Below are positions 1-6,801 of a stretch of DNA of 51,417 nucleotides, piece by piece (the stretch's first letter is position 1; every line of letters begins with the position of its first letter). The notes below the pieces were generated by a model that was given only the letters and a program-made list of their open reading frames with translations, had not been told where the DNA came from and ran no database searches. This DNA comes from JALRBM01 sp964615445 (lineage in GTDB: Bacteria > Patescibacteriota > Saccharimonadia > Saccharimonadales > Saccharimonadaceae). The stretch is taken from assembly GCA_964615445.1 (NCBI GenBank), contig CAZTOK010000010.1, positions 1 through 51,417 of the forward strand, read 5' to 3'. The position numbers and the translations under genes were made by a program.

Positions 1-975
1 AGTACGTCTGATCGCACAGTTTTGTCTTTTAGCTTAGAAAATATTTCAAAAGCCCAATACCTTGAAAAAGTTTCTTCCGTATATTCTTTAACTTTTGCGG
101 CATTAATATTAAGACCTTCACGGTGGAGCAAAATTGATGCTTCGTAAAGTGCCTTTAAGTTTTTATCTTGAGATTCGGACATAAAAATTTGATCATCCGC
201 GTATCTTAAATAGGTAATTTCATTCTCGTTGCAGTACTTATAAATTTTTGAATCATAGCTTTGCAAAAAGAAATTTGCCAATATGCGTGAACAGTCTCCG
301 ACCTCATCCTGAGGGATACCCTTGCTTTGATGCCCGTAACCGTAAATCTTTCTGTTCCAGTTCTTTAAAAAGCTGAAGAGTAGATTCACAATCTGGTTTT
401 TTTCACGCGGCACGGCATGGCGTATTTTAGCTTCAAGTTTATCTAGATCTATAGTGTCATAGAAGTTAGCGATGTCTAATGCTAAAAATTGTGTAGAGTC
501 AGTATTATTGGCATACCACCAAGCTTTAGCTTGGTAATCACTCCAAGATTGCACCCAACCAAATTTATTATAGGCACGGGTAGGACTCGATGGCGCATCA
601 GCTATGATGGCCTCTATTTCTGCTTCTTCGCTCTCGCGAATCAGACCACCAAGGCTAGAGCCTCCTTAAGTATTAGGCACCCTGTTTATAGCTAGATGCT
701 CTTCGAGTTGTTTTATGCAGAAATAATATACACAGTAATCCTCAAGCCCAAGCACGGGTACTACTCTAGCTATCCTGCTGCTGCTTGCTTTGCACGATAA
801 ATGCCCTTGGACTAGAGACAAAGTATGCGCCACTAACAACTTTTTCGTGCAAATCTTCTAAAAATTCATTCTTTGGAAGATCACCTTCGTAAGGTAAAAG
901 TGTCTTTTTTCTAATGTGATACCAATACGATTTATCTATAGCCTTTTGGAAGTTTTCTAAACTTACGTCAATCAT
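1..975 (-). pseudogene. Reverse transcriptase, interrupted and cut by window edge
   Basis: Conceptual translation gives an RNA-directed DNA polymerase. Visible RT motifs are an aspartate block (LALDIANFYDTID), a GIPQ block followed by SRILANFFL, the catalytic YADDQ at about 210-196, and a downstream GLNINAAKVK block. The start at 975 lies 18 nt after the fic stop, so the two genes form one operon. The reading frame is broken twice: the N-terminal 69 codons end at a TAG (766-768), while the downstream frame resumes in the adjacent frame near a CAG-triplet run (about 775-790); a second in-frame TAA lies at 666-668. The frame is then open to the window edge. The domain style resembles Abi/defence-type RTs more than group II intron maturases, but the C-terminus is outside the window. 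It is a real RT by motif; whether the breaks are biological or assembly errors is unknown. Confidence 0.8.
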
Positions 976-993
976 TTCATTCTCATCGCAGTA

Positions 994-2139
994 TTAGTCA
1001 CGAAGCATCGGGGGCAACAACCCGTTCTCGACCAGACGGTTCATGATTGGTGTAGTAAGTGCATTATTTGAAAGTTGTATGCGGTATTTTCTTGGGTTAT
1101 CGGGCATCGCACTTATGAGACGTAGTTCTTTTAATCTAGCGACAGCTCGCGAACGTGTCGGCTGAGAGCCCCTTACGACAGAATCAAAATCACCAGCCTG
1201 AACCACTTCTTTCCTAATTGCCACGCGTAGCATGTCATGTTCTTGGGGTGTGATTCGTTTCCTGTCTAATGCGTCTTTTAAAGCGGGGAGCAAGATTTGA
1301 TCACGAACATAGGCGACATCCAGAAGGTTTGCAACCTTATCAAGATCCGCTTTAACGCCACCAAGCATATAAAGCGCCCACGCTATAACATCATCATCTT
1401 TGAGACTGTCAGCTCGCGAAAGGTGATCATAATACTCTTCACGGTTACTGCCGAAGACGGCGGTGGGGTTCAGCGCGCGGATACCGGATGCGTCAATGAA
1501 GCCTTGCTTCGCCATCATCGCGTAAGTTACAAGTCGGGCGACACGACCGTTGCCGTTAGTGAAGGGGTGGACCCACGTAAAGCGGTGGTGGACAATAGAA
1601 TCTTTCAAGAGGTCAAATTGAGAACCGTGTTTTTCATTAATAAATTTAACAAGCTCCCTCATATAATCATCTACGTCAGTCGGTGCCGGAGGTCGGTGCG
1701 GCGACTTATTGATTGTGACCGGAAGCGTACGAAATGCACCGGGACGTTCGTCGCCTTCTCTTACTAAGTCTTCAACGACCATGCGATGTATCTCACATAT
1801 GAACGCCTTGTCTATAGGCATTGACTGAATATTCTCTTCAATAAAGGCGATGCCGTTCTGGATGTTGGTAATTTCACGGACCGCGTCGGGTACTTCGACG
1901 CCTTTGTCAGCCTTATCATTGACGGCTTCAACGAAGTCGACAACTGTAGTGTGATTACCCTCGATTCGTGCTGAAGTCATGCTCGTGGCTAATTGAAAGA
2001 TATTTTTTAGTTCAAAAAAGATTGGCGCCGAGGTTGTGCCGTGGTCAAACTTTTCACGAACTCGTTCCAGCTCAACTATGAGTCCAGTTAGCTCGTTATC
2101 AAATCCGAACTTAGGTATTTCAATTTTTTTGTTGCTCAT
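994..2139 (-). CDS. fic: Fic family protein (AMP-transferase type)
   Basis: This 381-aa protein carries the Fic core motif HPFTNGNGR at residues 191-199. Its histidine, asparagine and arginine normally position ATP for AMPylation of a target hydroxyl. The stretch TSARIEGN at residues 55-62 fits the (S/T)xxxE(G/N) inhibitory helix, so this is an N-terminally autoinhibited Fic protein and needs no separate antitoxin. The C-terminal 100 residues look like a winged helix. A TATAAT box on the minus strand (2147-2152) lies 7 nt before the ATG, which predicts a leaderless transcript. The gene is followed after 18 nt by the broken reverse transcriptase. Targets are unknown. Confidence 0.9.
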   Translation of the reverse strand: MSNKKIEIPKFGFDNELTGLIVELERVREKFDHGTTSAPIFFELKNIFQLATSMTSARIEGNHTTVVDFVEAVNDKADKGVEVPDAVREITNIQNGIAFIEENIQSMPIDKAFICEIHRMVVEDLVREGDERPGAFRTLPVTINKSPHRPPAPTDVDDYMRELVKFINEKHGSQFDLLKDSIVHHRFTWVHPFTNGNGRVARLVTYAMMAKQGFIDASGIRALNPTAVFGSNREEYYDHLSRADSLKDDDVIAWALYMLGGVKADLDKVANLLDVAYVRDQILLPALKDALDRKRITPQEHDMLRVAIRKEVVQAGDFDSVVRGSQPTRSRAVARLKELRLISAMPDNPRKYRIQLSNNALTTPIMNRLVENGLLPPMLRD

Positions 2140-2146
2140 GCGTTTA

Positions 2147-2152
2147 ATTATA
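2147..2152 (-). promoter_or_regulatory. -10 box of the fic-RT operon
   Basis: TATAAT on the minus strand ends 7 nt before the fic start codon. Transcription would begin at or next to the ATG, leaving no room for a Shine-Dalgarno site. Confidence 0.55.
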
Positions 2153-2324
2153 CTCCTTACTTGCAGTAACGCAATAGATGATATATCAATTAACAGAAAT
2201 TAACAGATATAGAGGGCGTCTATTTGAATTTTAAGAAGTATCATTATGACATATCATGATGTATCACGACCGTGTTGCAATATGAGCCTAAAGCGAAAAA
2301 TAAATTGTGGAACTCACAAACAAA

Positions 2325-2375
2325 GGTGATTCAAAATAATAAAAACCTTCACAATTTGTGAAGGTTTTTATCACC
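2325..2375. terminator. Strong bidirectional terminator hairpin
   Basis: A 14-bp perfect inverted repeat (AAAAACCTTCACAA with TTGTGAAGGTTTTT, 2341-2369) has A and T tracts on its two sides and is enclosed by GGTGAT/ATCACC (2325-2330 and 2370-2375). It can terminate transcription in either direction and separates the fic promoter from the genes to the right. Confidence 0.75.
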
Positions 2376-2401
2376 TCTGTCGAAGTGTTCGATAATTTCA
2401 T

Positions 2402-2521
2402 ATGGTGACCCTAACAAGGATGAAGTGGCACACCTTGTACCCCGATGTCGTCAATCTACATCTTAGGCTTAATGAGCTAAGTTGTGTTGTCTGCGATGGA
2501 GGGGTAGATGGAGTTATTTAG
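2402..2521 (+). CDS. Small ORF, 39 aa, related to the one at 4368
   Basis: ATG opens a 39-codon frame beginning MVTLTRMKWHTLYPDVV. It resembles the small ORF at 4368-4475 (shared pattern VTL, W, TL, aromatic-PD, L/V-V, then leucine spacing). GATAAT (2391-2396) lies 5 nt before the ATG, the same near-leaderless arrangement as the relative at 4368. No domain is recognised. Support is the similarity and the promoter position only; the C-terminal halves diverge. Confidence 0.4.
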   Translation: MVTLTRMKWHTLYPDVVNLHLRLNELSCVVCDGGVDGVI

Positions 2522-2591
2522 CAGATTTTGGATGTTGCCTTAGCAATGCAGGTTAATGACTAAAGCAAAGTAGGATAGTGAAACGAAGTAA

Positions 2592-2641
2592 CGCCGCCTA
2601 AAGAGCAGACGACGAAACTTCGTAATACTCTCTAGACGGCG
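2592..2641 (-). terminator. Hairpin after the GC-rich gene at 2659
   Basis: A 14-bp stem with a few G-U pairs (2592-2605 with 2628-2641) encloses an inner ACGAA/TTCGT stem. It lies 17 nt after the stop of the minus-strand gene and probably terminates it. Confidence 0.6.
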
Positions 2642-2658
2642 TGATGTTTGACGAGGAC

Positions 2659-3045
2659 CTACTGATGCGGACACAGCTTGAAGCTGTAGTGTCCGTGAGG
2701 CTGGGGAATGCAGTAGTAGTGCACTGAATTAGCACTTGCCACAGCAGCCACCCAGCTGGATGCTTCCGACTGCTTTCGCAACTCCACCGTGATGAGCATC
2801 TGCTCGGCCAGGGTCTGACCGTTGAACAGAATGGGCTCATGGGTGATGTTGAAGAAATAGTGCTTCACCTGACCCAGGCAGCTGGAGAATTTCTCCCAGT
2901 CAACCTCGATCTCGAGCCATGCGCGCCCATAGGGGGTGTCACCGTTCTCATCGAGTTCGTTGCGCAAGTGTTCCCATAGAGCACGCGCAACGTTCTCGGC
3001 CAGCGTCTCGGACGCAAACCTCTTGCAGTTTCCTCGCTTAGACAT
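2659..3045 (-). CDS. Hypothetical 128-aa protein, GC-rich stand-alone gene
   Basis: The product (MSKRGNCKRFASETLAEN...) has no domain I recognise, no signal peptide and no membrane segment; it looks soluble, with mixed helix and strand and several Trp, Tyr and His. Codons end mostly in G or C, unlike the AT-rich neighbours, which suggests transfer from a GC-rich genome. It has its own consensus promoter (3110-3138), a palindrome just after the predicted transcription start, a GAGGTAGG-type ribosome site before the ATG, and a hairpin after the stop. This isolated layout recurs at 31230, 31536, 35478 and 42873. Confidence 0.7.
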   Translation of the reverse strand: MSKRGNCKRFASETLAENVARALWEHLRNELDENGDTPYGRAWLEIEVDWEKFSSCLGQVKHYFFNITHEPILFNGQTLAEQMLITVELRKQSEASSWVAAVASANSVHYYCIPQPHGHYSFKLCPHQ

Positions 3046-3081
3046 GTGCTATCCTACCTCTCAGGAAGGCCCTTTTCAGGG

Positions 3082-3138
3082 TGTCAACCTCTTGTTGACA
3101 ATTACTAACAATATAGCATTAATATTCGTATCTGTCAA
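3082..3138 (-). promoter_or_regulatory. Promoter and palindromic operator for the 2659 gene
   Basis: On the minus strand TTGACA (3133-3138), a 17-bp spacer and TATATT (3110-3115) form a near-consensus sigma70 promoter. TGTCAAC-5 nt-GTTGACA (3082-3100) lies right at the predicted start and could be a repressor site or a 5' UTR hairpin. A second small hairpin (CCCT-4 nt-AGGG) follows. Confidence 0.65.
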
Positions 3139-3209
3139 TAGCTCGCCAATCTGACCCACCTGCACTTCCCGTTCGCAATAATTTCGGGTAACTACTTGCC
3201 CAACTAAAA

Positions 3210-3265
3210 ATGGCTTTGGTATCTTTTTGGTGTCTAGAAAACACAAAAAGGAAAACCAAAGCCAT
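3210..3265 (+). promoter_or_regulatory. Fold-back hairpin over the transposase start
   Basis: ATGGCTTTGGT (3210-3220) pairs with ACCAAAGCCAT (3255-3265), with an inner CTTTTT-GTGT/ACACAAAAAG stem. The right arm ends inside the start codon. In a transcript read through from outside, this would hide the start, as described for IS10-type elements. Confidence 0.65.
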
Positions 3266-4301
3266 GTCTATTTTAGAATCAACCACCGACTTTCTTCAAA
3301 TCATAAGTCCGGCTTTTCCTCGTAAGGTACATGCCTTGCTTGAGTTCGGGTACCGGGCCTTATCCATCCAGCGTATCCAGAGCCTTAACTCCAACGCCAG
3401 GAGTACGGTCGCCAATACCAACACGGCCGAGAGTAAAGCCTACCGGCTGGGCGGATCCGAACTGCTTCGACGTGCGTTTCCCCAGCTCATTTCGCACCTT
3501 GGCCTCGTGCGGAACGGTGATGTCATTGCCGTCGACTTCTCCGATTTTGGTCTGGTTCAAGTGCTCATGTTTGCTAAGCAGACTCACTCGGGTAGGGCGC
3601 TGCCCATCTGGTTCGCCGTCTTGCCCTACGGCTGGACCAAAGAAACGTCCCAAAATGCCTTCGTCATTCATGCGCTCGACCAGTTCCTGGATCTGGTTGG
3701 GGCCGAGGTTAGCTTGGTCTTTGACCGGGGCTTTGCTTGTCCGGCCATTACGGGATATCTCGCGCGCGGCAATATTACGTTCTACCAGCGAATCAAGGCT
3801 GGCAAAAAGGTTCTGGGCTGCAGAGGTGGTGAGAAAGCCCGGGAGTCTATGGCTGGCCGCCACGCCATCTGGCTGTATGGCCACCGGATGAATCTCGTGG
3901 TGACGCCAGAGCCAGATGTCCGGCTCAGAACCTCGGGTAAAGCCAAGGAGCCCTGGTTTATAGTGACGAATGACCTGGAAGCGTCGGCCGAAACGGTAAC
4001 CGACATTTATTACTACCGCTTCGAGATTGAGGAAGTATTCAAGGACGCCAAACGCTTATTTGGTCTGGAGTGGATGACATTCAAGGTCCCTGAGCGACTC
4101 GTGACCGTGCTGTGGTTTGTCATCTTGGGTATGTGGCTACATATGCATCTAGAGGTGACGCTCCAGGATAGCCGCGAGGTGGTGCAGAAGACCAAGCACA
4201 GCTTTGCCCAGAGCCGCACCCATTACTGGCTTGAGAAAATCCGATTTGAATTGCAGGCTCAGGCGTTAGTTATGATTACGATTCAACTTAACCGAACGTG
4301 A
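3264..4301 (+). CDS. IS4-family DDE transposase
   Basis: The 345-aa enzyme cuts and joins the IS ends. The DDE triad is visible: D91 in VDFSDF, D154 in LVFDRGF, and E256 within the family signature Y249-x2-R252-x3-E256-x6-K263 (in IYYYRFEIEEVFKDAK). I chose ATG 3264 because it lies at the base of the hairpin; an in-frame ATG at 3210 would add 18 residues encoded by the hairpin. The frame is intact, so the IS could be active. Confidence 0.9.
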   Translation: MSILESTTDFLQIISPAFPRKVHALLEFGYRALSIQRIQSLNSNARSTVANTNTAESKAYRLGGSELLRRAFPQLISHLGLVRNGDVIAVDFSDFGLVQVLMFAKQTHSGRALPIWFAVLPYGWTKETSQNAFVIHALDQFLDLVGAEVSLVFDRGFACPAITGYLARGNITFYQRIKAGKKVLGCRGGEKARESMAGRHAIWLYGHRMNLVVTPEPDVRLRTSGKAKEPWFIVTNDLEASAETVTDIYYYRFEIEEVFKDAKRLFGLEWMTFKVPERLVTVLWFVILGMWLHMHLEVTLQDSREVVQKTKHSFAQSRTHYWLEKIRFELQAQALVMITIQLNRT

Positions 4302-4367
4302 AGTGCAGGTGGGTCAGCTGGCCCCGCTATTGCAAGAAGTCCAGATCTATTTTCTTATAATAGCTTG

Positions 4368-4475
4368 GTGACCTTACGGGGAAAGTTTTGGAACACCTTA
4401 TGGCCAGATTTAGTGAGAATAGACGAGGAACTTGCCAAGCTTGGACTCGACTTGGAGGATGTTCAAAATGTTTAG
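4368..4475 (+). CDS. Small ORF, 35 aa, overlapping the PLD gene
   Basis: A GTG (or TTG at 4365) opens a short frame, MTLRGKFWNTLWPDLV..., ending in acidic and leucine-rich residues. TATAAT (4356-4361) lies 6 nt before the GTG, so the mRNA would be leaderless. Its last 8 nt overlap the ATG of the PLD-family gene (4468), suggesting coupled translation. It resembles the ORF at 2402. The frame is also open leftward to the IS end, so a truncated longer gene remains possible. Confidence 0.45.
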   Translation: MTLRGKFWNTLWPDLVRIDEELAKLGLDLEDVQNV

Positions 4476-4938
4476 TATATTTAGGTCTAAAAAGAGCCTA
4501 GTATCATCAAAGCTATTTGATCAGAAAGACTTTTACGAGGCCTTCTTGCGCGATTTAGATAACTGCAAGAATGAGGTAATTATAGAAAGTCCGTTTATTA
4601 CACGATCAAGAGTATCAGGGCTACTTCCTATAATCCAGCTACTAACAAAGCGTGGTGTTAAAGTCATAATTAATACCCGTGATCCAATCGAGCATGATGC
4701 GCCTCTTAATACACACGCTGAAGAATCAATTAATAAACTGCAGATTCTAGGAGTAAAAATACTGTTTACAGGCAAACACCATAGGAAACTTTCTATAATT
4801 GATCGCCGCGTACTTTGGGAAGGGAGTCTAAACATCTTGTCGCAGAGTGACAGTTGCGAGATAATGCGCAGAACAAATTCCCGCTTACTTGCGGATCAAA
4901 TGCTTCGATTTACAGGACTGGATAGATTTCTAAGGTGA
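4468..4938 (+). CDS. Phospholipase D-like (HKD) domain protein
   Basis: This 156-aa protein has one HxKx4D motif (H105, K107, D112) followed by a glycine/serine/asparagine stretch (WEGSLNILSQS), as in single-HKD nucleases of the PLD superfamily, which usually work as dimers. There is no signal peptide, so a cytoplasmic nuclease role is more likely than lipid cleavage. It overlaps the small ORF at 4368 and heads a run of five same-strand genes that ends in a nuclease-SMC pair. The start at 4468 is chosen over an upstream in-frame ATG because of the overlap and because the conserved part begins there. Confidence 0.75.
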   Translation: MFSIFRSKKSLVSSKLFDQKDFYEAFLRDLDNCKNEVIIESPFITRSRVSGLLPIIQLLTKRGVKVIINTRDPIEHDAPLNTHAEESINKLQILGVKILFTGKHHRKLSIIDRRVLWEGSLNILSQSDSCEIMRRTNSRLLADQMLRFTGLDRFLR

Positions 4939-4955
4939 TATAATAGAGGTAAATT

Positions 4956-5162
4956 ATGGATGAGCGTTACGAACCAACCGAAAAAGATATTGAGAGTGTT
5001 ATTAACTACATGCGAATTTTCCATCCCGAAAATGCCAGCAGAGAGTACGTTGTTGAATTACTGGATTTTATGAAGGCCGGCTATCATAGACTTGCTTTCA
5101 CCGATCCCGATGCGCTAGATGATTTATATGAAGCCTTTGAAAAGTCTAGGAAGACTAAATAA
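4956..5162 (+). CDS. Hypothetical 68-aa acidic protein
   Basis: I do not recognise this family. The product is acidic and predicted helical (MDERYEPTEKDIESVINYM...), with no membrane segment. TATAAT (4939-4944) lies 11 nt before the ATG, giving a leader of only a few bases. It sits between the PLD-like gene and the 192-aa gene. The size and charge would suit an antitoxin or accessory subunit, but nothing shows that. Confidence 0.6.
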   Translation: MDERYEPTEKDIESVINYMRIFHPENASREYVVELLDFMKAGYHRLAFTDPDALDDLYEAFEKSRKTK

Positions 5163-5213
5163 GCGCTATAACGCATCATGCTAATATGTACCAAGGCAAG
5201 GTAGAGTAAGGGC

Positions 5214-5792
5214 ATGGCTCCATTTTCTAATGATACCGGTAAAGTTAACAAAGAGATCTCTATCGCAGATGTGATAATTGAAGGTATGCCTTTTTCTGAC
5301 GAGATTATTGCGTGGTGTTACAAGCATCCCGAATTTAAAGAAGCACTCAAGGTTTCAAATCCCGATCGCTTCCACGCTCTTGGCATGGTTTTGACTTCGA
5401 CGCCCAATGCGAAACCAGATGATTGCGTAATCGGATTTGTTGCGTACGATATGGTTAAGAAACAATTCAAGCAAGATTTCATTGTAGATGTCGGCAATAA
5501 ACACAATGATTTTGTCTTATATACAAAACTTCCATCAAAACTTTACGGAAAGTACATTCAATCTATGAAAAGTTTCTATGCTATATACGGAAAGAATGGT
5601 AGCTATAAAGGCGCTCATCACTTTGACCTACAGTATCTTCTAGATATGAAAAATGAAGATCTATCAGAGAGGGCGAGGCTCGTAATAAAAAAGGGTCGCG
5701 CAATAATTCAGACTGGTGGAAGACGACCAATTAGTCAGGTTGAACTCACAGATACGCTTGCGAAGATTCGAGCCGAAAAAGCTAAAGTGTAA
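5214..5792 (+). CDS. Hypothetical 192-aa protein
   Basis: No family recognised. It is soluble with mixed composition, no signal peptide and no obvious catalytic motif; the middle (FIVDVGNKHNDFVLYTKLP) looks beta-rich and the C-terminus helical and basic. A short AAGG lies before the ATG. It is followed after 49 nt by the nuclease-SMC pair and may belong to the same defence block. Confidence 0.65.
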   Translation: MAPFSNDTGKVNKEISIADVIIEGMPFSDEIIAWCYKHPEFKEALKVSNPDRFHALGMVLTSTPNAKPDDCVIGFVAYDMVKKQFKQDFIVDVGNKHNDFVLYTKLPSKLYGKYIQSMKSFYAIYGKNGSYKGAHHFDLQYLLDMKNEDLSERARLVIKKGRAIIQTGGRRPISQVELTDTLAKIRAEKAKV

Positions 5793-5841
5793 CCAACAAG
5801 AGTCGAGTTTATGTAGTAAAAATGGTATAATTTGCATACTT

Positions 5842-6801
5842 ATGGTCGTAATCGATAATGGTGGTGCCCATGCGATAAAGGGATTCAACTACCAAAAATC
5901 GGTGGTTATACTTATTGCGGTGTTACATTATTTGAATGAAGATGATTTTGAAATCTATGTTGAATCTAGGGACGATATAGTAATCAGGCTTAATGGTATA
6001 GAAACTTATATACAAGTAAAGGGTAAAAAACTAAGCCTTGGCATGCTAACCCAAAGGCCTAAAGAGAAGGATTCAATTTTAGAAAAGAACCTTGCAAATG
6101 GTAATGGAGAAAGCAGTTTCTATAAGATCATAGCCCCAAGCTTTGCAAGCAATACGAAATATCTCAAAAAGACCAGCCCTAGGGTATTTAAAAAAGGTGT
6201 CGATATTTTTATTTATACAAAAGATGCGACAGAGGAAATCACCAAAAGATTACCCGGAATTTCGAAAGTTAAGTTAAACAATTCAAGAATAGGTTTGACA
6301 AAATACCAGGTGGATATCGAAGAGGCTCTGAGATATATCAAAGGGGTTATGACTGAAGAAAACATACAGGTTGATAATAATCACGGTATGGCGTCCCTAC
6401 AAGAATTATGTCTGCGTATTGATGTAAATAGTGAACGAATATCAAAAAAAGATGAAGACTTGGAAAAGAAAAAATTTACATCTAGAGATTTAGCTACAAT
6501 ATTTAGTAATACCTATAAAGCAAAGTGTTTTGATAATGTCTTAGCGAGATTAAACTTCACCGTAGTGAAGCAAGAATTAGTCAAGCGTAAAAGAGTAGCC
6601 GTCGGGGCAATCTACAAGTCAAACTACAGTGAAGCAAAGCAAAAATTAGAAGAGATGGATTTAGAAGAGATGAAAGAGAGTGATGTATTGCAAGTAGTGC
6701 TCAAGTCCGTTGATTTTAGCAATATCAGTGATGAAAACACAAAGATTGCAATCGTTGTCGATGCCTATAGCCAGTTAGTATTTGAAAGCGGGATAATCTA
6801 A
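5842..6801 (+). CDS. DUF4297/Cap4-type nuclease, LmuA-like
   Basis: The 319-aa product starts with GGAHAIKGFNYQ, then a predicted strand with E41, D44/D45 and QVK (Q58-K60). That is the layout of the PD-(D/E)XK-like nuclease domain of DUF4297/Cap4 effectors (GFxYQ, then D/E, then QxK). The C-terminal 140 residues are helical and unrecognised, perhaps the ATPase-binding part. ATG 5842 is preferred over an upstream in-frame start because TATAAT (5826-5831) ends 10 nt before it. The stop overlaps the start of the SMC-like gene (TAATG at 6799-6803), so the two are made together. By family knowledge such a pair matches Lamassu-type defence, where the nuclease is the effector. Confidence 0.7.
   Translation: MVVIDNGGAHAIKGFNYQKSVVILIAVLHYLNEDDFEIYVESRDDIVIRLNGIETYIQVKGKKLSLGMLTQRPKEKDSILEKNLANGNGESSFYKIIAPSFASNTKYLKKTSPRVFKKGVDIFIYTKDATEEITKRLPGISKVKLNNSRIGLTKYQVDIEEALRYIKGVMTEENIQVDNNHGMASLQELCLRIDVNSERISKKDEDLEKKKFTSRDLATIFSNTYKAKCFDNVLARLNFTVVKQELVKRKRVAVGAIYKSNYSEAKQKLEEMDLEEMKESDVLQVVLKSVDFSNISDENTKIAIVVDAYSQLVFESGII

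Larger units (their letters stand above)
3151..4317 (+). mobile_element. IS4-family insertion sequence
   Basis: The element is bounded by 25-bp terminal inverted repeats (3151-3175 and 4293-4317) that differ at one position and begin CTGACCCACCTGCACTTC. It holds one DDE transposase. The bases flanking the two ends do not match, so there is no visible target duplication; this suggests a rearrangement after insertion. Its right end lies 39 bp before the -10 box of the small ORF at 4368. Confidence 0.9.

Noticed and set aside
4366..4377. A 12-base match (TGGTGACCTTAC) to the 3' end of tRNA-Glu, as a left attachment site
   Set aside because: It falls on the start of the small ORF at 4368, whose relative at 2402 has nearly the same bases for the same residues. 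Coding similarity explains it, and the match stops after 12 bases.
4318..4475. 3' remnant of a larger gene cut by the IS
   Set aside because: The frame is open to the IS end, but a -10 box lies within it, 6 nt before a GTG, and the part after that resembles the ORF at 2402. A short intact ORF is the simpler reading, though not proven.
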